Source of the DNA: an uncultured Verrucomicrobiota bacterium
GTDB lineage: Bacteria > Verrucomicrobiota > Verrucomicrobiae > Opitutales > Opitutaceae
DNA: 24,807 bases
Assembly (NCBI GenBank): GCA_946482165.1
Contig: CAMLQS010000028.1
Location: 1 to 24,807 of the forward strand
Direction: 5' to 3'
Both the position numbers and the translations under genes were made by a program. The notes under the pieces were generated by a model. The model made no database searches. It was not told the DNA's origin and was given only the letters and a program-made list of their open reading frames with translations. Position 1 is the stretch's first letter, and every line of letters starts with the position of its first letter. This document shows positions 7,933-14,879 of the stretch, one piece after another.

Positions 7933-9984
7933 CTAGCCGGTGATGCGGAGCACGGTGAGCGAGTTCGCGGGGGCTTCGTAGTCGAAGACGGGGGAGATCG
8001 CGACGGTGTCGGTTCGAGGGGTGGCGACGGGGGGCTGGTCGTCTTGGTTGGCGGCGTCGGGGTCGAGGCCGGCGAGCACGATGCGCGTGGCGGAGCGGCA
8101 GGCGGGGGCGAGGCCGGCGAGTTCGATGCGGAGGGACCGGGCCGAGTTGGAGCCGTTGACGATCTTGACGATGAGATCGCCCGTGGCGCTGTCGCGCACC
8201 GCGGAGGCGGCGAGCGAGGGGCGCGGTTCCGAGGCGCTGGAATCGACGACCGCGGTGTCGAGCCAACGGTCGCCGCCGTGCCGGCCGAAGAGCTTTTGCA
8301 CTTCGTAGTTTAGCGACGGATACGCGGTGGTGTTGGTGAAGTAGACCAGGTCGGGGCTCCAGCGGGTCTGGCCGCGCCTGGCGAAGAGCGGGGCGTAGGA
8401 CGAGAAGCGGACGATGTCGGCGTTGCGTTCGAGCGAGGTGAGGTAGGCGGCCTCGGCGATGGCGGAGCGGAGGGTGTTGCGGCGGTCTTTCTCGTGGGCG
8501 GCGTATTCGCCGAGGTAGACTTGGGCGCCGGCGCGGTCGTAGGCGTCGTAGCGGTTCAGGTTTTCCCAGAACCACTCGGGCGGGACGTAGTAGTGCTCGT
8601 CGATCATGGGGACCGAGAGTTCGTCGGCGAATCGCCAGCCGAGCTCGAAGTCCTCGCCCCGGGCGAAGGGGCCGGAGGTGCCGACGATGACGATTTCGGG
8701 ATGCGTTTCGCGGATCGCGTCGTGGATGAGGCGGAAGCGCTCCTTGAAGACGGAGGTGATTTTATCCTCGTTGCCGACGCCGAGGTATTTGAGTCCAAAA
8801 GGCTCGGGATGGCCGGCGGCGGCGCGGACGGCGCCCCACCTCGACGTGGCGGGACCGTTGGCCCACTCGATCAAATCGAGCACGTCCCGAATGTAGGCGG
8901 GCATCTCGGCGAGCGGGAGTCCGTGCTGGCAGCGGCCGGGGGTGTGGGCGGAGTTTTGGCAACAGACGCCGGCGGCGACGACCGGAAGCGGCAGGGCGCC
9001 GATGTCTTCGCAGAATTGGAAATACTCGAAGTAGCCGAGGCCGACGCTCTGGTGGTAACCCCAGAGATTGGGCTGGCCTTTGCGCTGCTCGACAGGGCCG
9101 ACGGTGTCCTTCCAACGGTAGATGTTGCCGAGCCCGTTGCCGTGGGCGACGCAGCCGCCGGGGAAGCGGACAAAGCGCGGCTTCAAGTCTGCGATGATCT
9201 GGGCGAGGTCGGCGCGCAGGCCGTTTTTTCGGCCGCGGAAAGTGTTGCGCGGGAAGAGCGAGATTTCGTCCAAGGCGACGCCGCCGCGCTGGTGAAGCAG
9301 GAGGACGAAGCGCGCGGATTCGTCGGAGTCTGTCGCGACGATCTCGCCGGAGACGCGGTGCCAGTCGCCGCCTGTGATTTCGAAACGGGTTTCGCCAAGC
9401 GATCGGCCGTCGCGGGTCTCGAGGCGGACGGTGACCGGCATGGGGCGGCCGGCGATGTCGGAGTCGGGGCCCCATTGTTTGCCCATGTAGCATTGGCGGA
9501 CGAAGAAGGAGGCGTCGTAGATATCGCCGGCGCGGACGGGGATGCCGTCGAAACCGTGATTGAGGAGGCCGAAGCCGTCGCCGGGGACCTCGGCGCGGAC
9601 GACGACGTAGTGGGGATTGTTGGAGTGGAGGGGAAGACCGCGGTCGATGACGAGCGAACCCGAAGCGTCGCCGCGCGCGGCGGGTTCCCACGCGGTGAGG
9701 GCATGCCAGCCGAGTTGCTCGGCGCTGTTGTATTCGAAGGAGCGATTTTGGAGGAGCTCGGCGTAAAGGCCGCCGTCGGCGGAGTAGCTGATGTCCTCGA
9801 AGAAAACGCCGATGAGGTCGGGGCTGATGGCCTTGCCGGGCGAAGACGCGGCGACGGTGATCGTGGCGCGAGCGGCGGAACTCGGGTCGGCGCCGGACGA
9901 GTTCGGGTTATCGGCGGAGGGCCGCGAAGGCGCGGAATTTTCGGCGACTTGGATCGAGAGCGGGGAAAGGGGGTCGGTGGACAT
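7933..9984 (-). CDS. GH51 alpha-L-arabinofuranosidase
   Basis: A 683-residue glycoside hydrolase releasing terminal alpha-L-arabinofuranose from arabinan, arabinoxylan or their oligosaccharides. The N-terminal motif SPDLIGVFFEDISYSADGG and FVRFPGGCVAHG are typical of GH51. The acid/base glutamate is E406 (KYLGVGNED) and the nucleophile E493 (YLGEYAAHE), in a TIM barrel. A beta-sandwich insert at about 90-250 (FEITGGDWHRVSGEI) resembles a CBM4/9-type fold. The C-terminal beta domain ends at SLTVLRI. The family core is about 500 residues; the insert explains the extra length. The first ~38 residues are Ser/Ala/Pro-rich with no hydrophobic core, so no signal peptide is seen and a cytoplasmic enzyme is likely. 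An in-frame stop lies 24 codons upstream with no better start between. There is no other carbohydrate gene in the window. Confidence 0.9.
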   Translation of the reverse strand: MSTDPLSPLSIQVAENSAPSRPSADNPNSSGADPSSAARATITVAASSPGKAISPDLIGVFFEDISYSADGGLYAELLQNRSFEYNSAEQLGWHALTAWEPAARGDASGSLVIDRGLPLHSNNPHYVVVRAEVPGDGFGLLNHGFDGIPVRAGDIYDASFFVRQCYMGKQWGPDSDIAGRPMPVTVRLETRDGRSLGETRFEITGGDWHRVSGEIVATDSDESARFVLLLHQRGGVALDEISLFPRNTFRGRKNGLRADLAQIIADLKPRFVRFPGGCVAHGNGLGNIYRWKDTVGPVEQRKGQPNLWGYHQSVGLGYFEYFQFCEDIGALPLPVVAAGVCCQNSAHTPGRCQHGLPLAEMPAYIRDVLDLIEWANGPATSRWGAVRAAAGHPEPFGLKYLGVGNEDKITSVFKERFRLIHDAIRETHPEIVIVGTSGPFARGEDFELGWRFADELSVPMIDEHYYVPPEWFWENLNRYDAYDRAGAQVYLGEYAAHEKDRRNTLRSAIAEAAYLTSLERNADIVRFSSYAPLFARRGQTRWSPDLVYFTNTTAYPSLNYEVQKLFGRHGGDRWLDTAVVDSSASEPRPSLAASAVRDSATGDLIVKIVNGSNSARSLRIELAGLAPACRSATRIVLAGLDPDAANQDDQPPVATPRTDTVAISPVFDYEAPANSLTVLRITG

Positions 9985-10144
9985 CGCGAGAAGACGGAGG
10001 TGCGGGGTGTCTTCTTCGCGCAGACCTGGGGCGCGGGCCAGTCGTTAATGGTCTTTTTGATGACACATCGTCCTGGTTTTAGGTGAGCCGGGCAAGGGCG
10101 GCCGGTGCCAAGATAGAGAGAGGCCGGCGATTTTTAGCGGGTGC

Positions 10145-10164
10145 GGACGCCGGGGGCGGCGTCC
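10145..10164. terminator. Stem-loop downstream of the second PepSY gene
   Basis: GGACGCCG, loop GGGG, CGGCGTCC: perfect 8-base arms, 26 bp beyond the PepSY stop on the minus strand. It is the likely end of the PiuC-PepSY message, although no T-run follows. Confidence 0.4.
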
Positions 10165-10189
10165 CTCTACGGCGGTGTTGCTCGGGGAA

Positions 10190-11521
10190 CTAGCTTGCGC
10201 TTTGGTCCACGCTCTTGCGTCTGAAAAAGCGACGGAAGCTGAGGGCGAAGCCGGTGTAGACCAAGACGCAGCCTGCGACGCAGGCGAGGCCGGCGACGAG
10301 TTGGCCGATCCAGCCCAGAGCCTGGCCGGTGTGGAGATAGCGGAGCCAGGAGCGGACTTTGCGCCCGGCGCTTTGGTCGGCGTAGCCGCTGCGGTTGATG
10401 ATTTCGCCGCTGAAGGGGTTCAGCACGATCTGGGTCGTGGCGAACACGGGGGATCCGTCGTCGGCTTTGACGGTGGCGCTGTAGGGTTGGGGAGCGCGGC
10501 CGGAGCCGCGGCCCAATCCGTCGCGGGGACCGGAGCGAGCGCCTTCGGTGGAACCGGCGGGCGTGGAATTGGCCTGGGCGTTTTGGCCGGTGCCGGCGGC
10601 GGGGCCCATGCCCTGGTTTTGGCCTTGGCCGGCGGGGGGGGCGCCGCGGCGCTGGGGCAAGCCCTCGCGCAGGGTGATTTCGGTCCAGCCGGGTGTCGCG
10701 GCCTGGATGCGGGACAAGATTTCGGCGTAGGTGAGTTTCTTCGCGCCTTCGGGGCGCTCGATCTTGAACTCCTGCGCGGGGGCGACGGCGGGACCGGGAG
10801 CGGCGGGAGGAGTTTCGCCGACGGCCAGGTAGGCGAGGTCGGAGGCCCAGCGGTAGGAGATGACCATGCCGGTGGCGGCGAGAACGATGATGACGGGGAG
10901 GAACCAGAAGCCGTAGACGTTGTGCCAGTTCCAGTCGCGGGCCTTGCCTTTGGCGCCGGCGAACCAGAGCGAGGGTTTGAGGACGCGGAGATTCCATTTG
11001 CGCGGCCACCAGAGCCAGAGGCCGGAGACGGCGAGGAAGAGGAAGGCGGCGTTGGACGCGCCGGTGATCGCGCGACCGGTCTCGCGGTAGTCGCCGGTGG
11101 CGGCGAGGCGGCGGTGCCAGTCGACCATGAGGTGCATGAAGTCGTGGGTGCGGGTCGTGGCCGGGACGCGGACCGCGCCGGTGTATTGGTCGACGTAATA
11201 CACGCCGAGGTCGCGGCCGAAGTTGACGGCGACGGCGTCCCGCGAGTCGGAGGATACGGTCACGCCGGAGACGCGCGGGGCGGATTCGGCTTCGGGATCG
11301 GTGGCGGCTTCTCGGGCCTTGGCGAGGAGTTCGTCGAGGGGGAGGGCGGCGGCGCCCGAGGCCGGGGCCTCGACGCGGCGGACGTCGCGCTCGGCCCATT
11401 CGACGATCTCGTGCTCGAACGCGAGGACTGCGCCGGTGAAGGACATGACGAGGATGACCGCGCCGCAGACGAGGCCGGCGGCGAGGTGGAGCCAGAAGAA
11501 GGTGGAGCGGAGCAGGCGCAT
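10190..11521 (-). CDS. PepSY-associated TM-helix protein (PiuB-like)
   Basis: A 443-residue inner-membrane protein of the PepSY_TM family. It starts MRLLRSTFFWLHLAAGLVCG, with a first helix ending SFTGAVLAFEHEI. Helices follow around ASNAAFLFLAVSGLWLWWPR, FWFLPVIIVLAATGMVISYRW and GQLVAGLACVAGCVLVYTGF, with two periplasmic PepSY-type regions. His residues near the helices (LHL, FEHE, FMHLMVDWHRR, WNWHNVYG, YLHTG) could hold heme, as expected of a ferric-siderophore reductase. A roughly 60-residue loop rich in G, P, Q, N and A (RRGAPPAGQGQNQGMG onward) is inserted in the second periplasmic region and looks disordered. The frame extends 55 codons further upstream, but ATG 11521 directly precedes the first helix. 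It lies downstream of piuC, separated by a terminator-like hairpin. Confidence 0.9.
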   Translation of the reverse strand: MRLLRSTFFWLHLAAGLVCGAVILVMSFTGAVLAFEHEIVEWAERDVRRVEAPASGAAALPLDELLAKAREAATDPEAESAPRVSGVTVSSDSRDAVAVNFGRDLGVYYVDQYTGAVRVPATTRTHDFMHLMVDWHRRLAATGDYRETGRAITGASNAAFLFLAVSGLWLWWPRKWNLRVLKPSLWFAGAKGKARDWNWHNVYGFWFLPVIIVLAATGMVISYRWASDLAYLAVGETPPAAPGPAVAPAQEFKIERPEGAKKLTYAEILSRIQAATPGWTEITLREGLPQRRGAPPAGQGQNQGMGPAAGTGQNAQANSTPAGSTEGARSGPRDGLGRGSGRAPQPYSATVKADDGSPVFATTQIVLNPFSGEIINRSGYADQSAGRKVRSWLRYLHTGQALGWIGQLVAGLACVAGCVLVYTGFALSFRRFFRRKSVDQSAS

Positions 11522-11523
11522 AC

Positions 11524-11554
11524 AGCAGGGAGCTTGGAGCGAGGAGCAGGGAGC
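11524..11554. repeat. Short purine-rich direct repeat in the PepSY leader
   Basis: AGCAGGGAGC occurs twice, at 11524-11533 and 11545-11554, in an otherwise purine-rich stretch directly before the PepSY start. On the coding strand it is a CT-rich leader with no Shine-Dalgarno. It may be a simple intergenic repeat. Confidence 0.4.
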
Positions 11555-11566
11555 GGAGAAATCGGA

Positions 11567-11584
11567 CACGGCCGTCACGGCCGT
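11567..11584. repeat. Tandem 9-bp repeat with internal palindromes
   Basis: CACGGCCGT is repeated twice head to tail, each copy containing the palindrome ACGGCCGT. The unit can also fold as CACGGCCG-TCA-CGGCCGTG. It lies about 46 bp upstream of the PepSY start and could be an operator or a leader stem. The function is unknown. Confidence 0.45.
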
Positions 11585-11620
11585 GGCTACACGGTGATGG
11601 ATGAGCGATGAAAACAAGGT

Positions 11621-11648
11621 GGCCGCCGGGCGACCAAGCCCGGCGGCC
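11621..11648 (-). terminator. Rho-independent terminator after piuC
   Basis: Perfect 11-base arms (GGCCGCCGGGC and complement) enclose a 6-base loop, 67 bp past the piuC stop. On the minus strand the stem is followed by ACCTTGTTTTC, a moderate T-run. It should end or attenuate transcription between piuC and the PepSY gene. Confidence 0.6.
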
Positions 11649-11714
11649 GATGACTTTAACGACCTGAGAACGACCACCGCGACCAAGCGGCGGCCGAAAG
11701 TTGGAAAGGCAGGA

Positions 11715-12398
11715 TCAGCCGAGCTCGGCCCACTGGCGGAGGAGGTTGTGGTAGACGCCGGTGAGGCGGACGGTGGCGGGGTGGGTGGCGAGTTCGGGGC
11801 CGAGTTGCTGGATGGAGACGTCGAGGTCGAGCAGGAGGCGGCGCTGGTGGTCGTCGCGAATCATGCTCTGAACCCAGAAGAATGAACACAGACGGGCGCC
11901 GCGCGTGACGGGTTTCACATGGTGCAGGCTGGTGCCCGGGTATAAGATCATGTGTCCGGCGGGAAGCTTCACGCTTTTGGCTCCGTAGGTGTCCTCGACG
12001 ATGAGTTCGCCGCCGTCGTATTCGTCGGGGTTGGCGAAGAACAGCGTGCACGAGAGGTCCGTGCGGATGCGCTGGGCCGTGCCGGGGATCTGGCGGATGG
12101 AACCGTCGACGTGGGAGCCAAACTGCTGCCCCCCCGAGTAGCGGTTGAACATCGGGGGGAGGATGTGCAGCGGCAGCGCGGCGGCGACGAAGTGCGGATT
12201 GGTCTGGAGGGCTTTTACGATCATCTCGCCGACCTGGCGCGCGACGGGCGAGGTGACGGGCAACTGCATGTTGTCCTTCACGTGGACGGCCTGGTGGCCG
12301 GCGGTGCCCTTGCCGTCGACCCAGTCGGCGGCTTCGAGCAGGGCGCGCGCCTCCGCGACTTGGGCGGGCGTGAGGACGTCGGGGATGGCGTGGATCAT
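11715..12398 (-). CDS. piuC: PiuC/YbiX-type Fe(II)/2-oxoglutarate dioxygenase (PKHD-type hydroxylase)
   Basis: A 227-residue cytoplasmic non-heme iron dioxygenase. The iron ligands are H96 and D98 ([10 protein letters not shown]) and H159 (SLHHVKP), with R169 (VTRGAR) for 2-oxoglutarate. These positions and the length match E. coli YbiX and Pseudomonas PiuC as I recall them. [20 protein letters not shown] and [15 protein letters not shown] are family hallmarks. The physiological substrate of the family is unsettled; its constant partnership with Fiu/PiuA receptors points to ferric-siderophore handling. It lies 97 bp downstream of that receptor gene and upstream of the PepSY gene, giving the classic receptor-PiuC-PepSY order. 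The start ATG gives a complete N-terminus ([14 protein letters not shown]) and no Shine-Dalgarno is visible. Confidence 0.93.
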   Translation of the reverse strand: MIHAIPDVLTPAQVAEARALLEAADWVDGKGTAGHQAVHVKDNMQLPVTSPVARQVGEMIVKALQTNPHFVAAALPLHILPPMFNRYSGGQQFGSHVDGSIRQIPGTAQRIRTDLSCTLFFANPDEYDGGELIVEDTYGAKSVKLPAGHMILYPGTSLHHVKPVTRGARLCSFFWVQSMIRDDHQRRLLLDLDVSIQQLGPELATHPATVRLTGVYHNLLRQWAELG

Positions 12399-12435
12399 GG
12401 CGGAGGCGCGCGGCGGTGGAGCGAAAAGGAAACGG

Positions 12436-12472
12436 AGCGGAGGCGGAGGCGAAACGGCTCCGCCGTTCCGCT
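12436..12472 (-). terminator. Terminator-like hairpin between receptor and piuC
   Basis: AGCGGA-GGCGGAG pairs with CTCCGCC-(GT)-TCCGCT around a 9-base loop, with a two-base bulge. On the minus strand CCGTTTCCTTTTCGC follows, a broken T-run. It starts 24 bp past the receptor stop and may reduce read-through into piuC. Confidence 0.5.
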
Positions 12473-12495
12473 ACATTTCGGATTTTGTTTAGCCC

Positions 12496-14808
12496 TTAGA
12501 AGGCGAAGACGCCGGTGAGGATGAAGGTGCGGCCGGCGCCGGGGACGTAGTGGCCGCCGCCGACGCGATCGACGTATTCCTCGTCGAAGAGGTTGTTGGC
12601 GTTGAGGCGGAGGGTGAAGTGCTTGTTCACCTCATAGGACGCCATCGCGTTCCAGAGCGTGAAGCCGGGGGCGTATTGATTGGAGGTCGTGGTGCTGCGG
12701 TCGACCTCGTCCATGTATTGGACGCCGCCGCCGAGGGTGAGACCGAAGGGCAGCTCGTAGGCGGTCCAGACGTTGAAGGAGTGCTGCGGCGTGCGCGGCA
12801 CGTCGGAGCCGACCTCGAGCGGGTTGCGCGAGGAGAGGACTTCGCCGTCCATATAGGTGTAGCCGGCGAACACGTTCCACTCCTCGGTGATGTTGCCGCC
12901 GAGGCCGACTTCGAAGCCGTCCACGCGTTGCTCGCCGTCGAGTTCGACGTCGTTGGTGGTCGGGTCGGTGGTGCGGGCGTTGGTCTTTTCGGTGCGGAAG
13001 ACCGCGGCGGAGACGTTGAGGCGGCGGTTGAAGAGATCCCACTTGGTGCCGATCTCGGTGCTTTCGCTCTTCTCGGGGTCGACCTTGGCGTTGGCCGGGG
13101 TGACGGCAAGGCCTTCGGCGGACGGGTTGAAGGAGGTGCCGCGGCCGATGAAGATGGAGCCGTTGGAGCGCGGCTTGAAGACCACGCCGCCTTTCCAGCT
13201 GACCATGTCGTCGTTGGTGCGGATGCGGGTGAAGGTGCCGGCGTTGGCGCCGGTGGTTGCGGCGCGGCGATCATCCCGGACGTCGGCCTCGAAGTGGTCG
13301 AAGCGGACGCCGCCGGTGAGTTCGAGCCAGTCGGCGACCTCGGCGGTGTCGAAGACGTAGACGCCCACGGTCTCGGCCTCGACGTCGGTGAAGGCGCCGT
13401 TGCGGGAGATGACTGCGGTGTAGGGCTCGTAGGGGTTGGGATTGAACGCGTCGGTGGACTGCGGGAGGTCCGGGGTCTGGACGCGGGTGTAGCCGAGCGA
13501 TGTCTCGCGGGAGAGATCGAGGCCGGTGGAGAAAGTGTGCGCGACGGGGCCGGTGTCGAAGGTTGTGCGGAGGTTGGTGGCGTTGGCCGTGATGTCGTCG
13601 ACCTGGTCGCGGAATTTTTCGTCGTTGCGGCGGACCAGGGGCAGGACCACGCCGTCGCCGGTGTTCGGCAAGCCGTCGGGGTTGGTCACGACGAAGCGCG
13701 GGGCGGTGATGACGGAGTCGCGCTCGGTTCGGGCATAGCGCGTGGTGTTGCGCAAGGTGGTGTTCGCGCCGATGTCGCGCTCGACGGTTCCGGTGATGGA
13801 GTCGTTGATGATCTTCTCGTAGTCGCGCCCGACGAGACCATACCAGTTGCTCTGGTCGACGTTTGGCTGGTCGCCGGGGGTGCCAATGGACGGCGTGACA
13901 GAGCCGACGTCGTTGGCAATGACGGGGACCCACGGGATGCCGTAGTCGGGAATATTGTCCTGTTCGGCGTGGAGGTAGGCGAGGGTGGCGCGGGTGGGCG
14001 TGCCGAGGCCAAAGGCGAGCGAGGGTGCGATGGCCCACTGTTTGCTCTCGGTGATGTCGCGACCTGCGACGCCGGACTCCTGGGCCATGGCGTTGAGACG
14101 GACGGCGGTGCCGGGGATGGTCGAGCGGGAGGAGAGGTCCTCGTTGATGTCGACGGTGGCGCGGCGGTAATCGTCGGTGCCGACGCCGAGCGTGCCGGCG
14201 CGGAAGGACTCGAGCTTGGGCGTTTTGCTGACGAGGTTGACGTTGGCGCCGGTGGAGCCGCGGCCGGACTGCGTGGAGGAGGGGCCCTTGGCGACCTCGA
14301 CCTGCTCGAGATTGAAGGCGTCGCGGGTAAAGGTGCCGACGTCGCGGATGCCATCGACGGCGATATCGTTGCGCGCGTCGAAGCCGCGGACGGTCATCTG
14401 GTCGCCGCTGGAGGTGCCGCCCTCGCCGGCTTGGAACGTGATGCCGGGGGTGTTGCGGAGAACGTCGCGCAGGGTGGTCGCGCCTTGCTGGTCGATCACG
14501 CTGCGCGGGATGACGGTGATGGTCTGGGGCAGGTCGACCAAAGGCTGGGTGTATTTCGGCGAAGCGAGGGGGTTGTTCTCGCGCTGGCCATGCACCTCGA
14601 GCGCGTCGAGCTCGACCACTTCGTCGTTGCCGCCCGGCGCAACCGAGGGAGCGCCCGCGGCGGAGTTGGAGGTCTGGGCGCTGAGACCGCCGGCGGCGAA
14701 CAAGGTGGGCATCCAAGCCAAACTACGGGCGAGTGAACGGCTGTAATTGATGGCATCTAATTGATAGCCAGTGGATTTAGTGGAGGAAGCGGGCATGGGC
14801 TGGACCAT
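12496..14808 (-). CDS. Fiu/PiuA-like TonB-dependent siderophore receptor
   Basis: A 770-residue outer-membrane receptor. A long n-region leads into a signal core (SLARSLAWMPTLFAAGGLSA, then QTS). The TonB-box region is EVVELDALEVHG. The plug has LPQTITVIPRSVIDQQGATT, LRDVLRNTPGITFQAGEGG, MTVRGFDARNDI, EVAKGPSSTQSGRGSTGANV and NLVSKTP. The barrel ends YVDRVGGGHYVPGAGRTFIL and finally in phenylalanine. The GGGHYVPG ending and the neighbouring piuC indicate the Fiu/PiuA group, which imports iron with catecholate-type compounds; the exact ligand is inferred. The frame is open far upstream, to 15306, across the divergent gene, so only starts after 14839 are credible. ATG 14808 is chosen; 14796 is equally possible. 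Two Fur-like boxes lie just upstream, and no Shine-Dalgarno is seen. Confidence 0.92.
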   Translation of the reverse strand: MVQPMPASSTKSTGYQLDAINYSRSLARSLAWMPTLFAAGGLSAQTSNSAAGAPSVAPGGNDEVVELDALEVHGQRENNPLASPKYTQPLVDLPQTITVIPRSVIDQQGATTLRDVLRNTPGITFQAGEGGTSSGDQMTVRGFDARNDIAVDGIRDVGTFTRDAFNLEQVEVAKGPSSTQSGRGSTGANVNLVSKTPKLESFRAGTLGVGTDDYRRATVDINEDLSSRSTIPGTAVRLNAMAQESGVAGRDITESKQWAIAPSLAFGLGTPTRATLAYLHAEQDNIPDYGIPWVPVIANDVGSVTPSIGTPGDQPNVDQSNWYGLVGRDYEKIINDSITGTVERDIGANTTLRNTTRYARTERDSVITAPRFVVTNPDGLPNTGDGVVLPLVRRNDEKFRDQVDDITANATNLRTTFDTGPVAHTFSTGLDLSRETSLGYTRVQTPDLPQSTDAFNPNPYEPYTAVISRNGAFTDVEAETVGVYVFDTAEVADWLELTGGVRFDHFEADVRDDRRAATTGANAGTFTRIRTNDDMVSWKGGVVFKPRSNGSIFIGRGTSFNPSAEGLAVTPANAKVDPEKSESTEIGTKWDLFNRRLNVSAAVFRTEKTNARTTDPTTNDVELDGEQRVDGFEVGLGGNITEEWNVFAGYTYMDGEVLSSRNPLEVGSDVPRTPQHSFNVWTAYELPFGLTLGGGVQYMDEVDRSTTTSNQYAPGFTLWNAMASYEVNKHFTLRLNANNLFDEEYVDRVGGGHYVPGAGRTFILTGVFAF

Positions 14809-14824
14809 AAAGTCGAAAAGCGAA

Positions 14825-14839
14825 TGAGACTCTTTATCA
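14825..14839. promoter_or_regulatory. Fur-like box 1 in the divergent promoter
   Basis: TGAGACTCTTTATCA; its right arm (TGATAAA on the opposite strand) is one base from the canonical Fur half-site TGATAAT. It lies 17 bp before the receptor start at 14808 and shares 12 of 15 bases with the element at 493-507. It should repress the receptor-piuC unit when iron is plentiful. Confidence 0.65.
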
Positions 14840-14857
14840 TCGACGCAAGGTTCTTTT

Positions 14858-14872
14858 TGGGACTGGGTCTCA
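14858..14872. promoter_or_regulatory. Fur-like box 2 in the divergent promoter
   Basis: On the minus strand TGAGACCCAGTCCCA, a degenerate 7-1-7 repeat sharing 11 of 15 bases with 493-507. It ends eight bases before the divergent gene start at 14880, so one pair of boxes may control both directions. Confidence 0.5.
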
Positions 14873-14879
14873 TTTTCAT

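Noticed and set aside
12550..14736. 728-codon frame opposite the second TonB receptor
   Set aside because: A very long shadow caused by low stop frequency in GC-rich DNA; composition is G/A/V/D-rich without domains.
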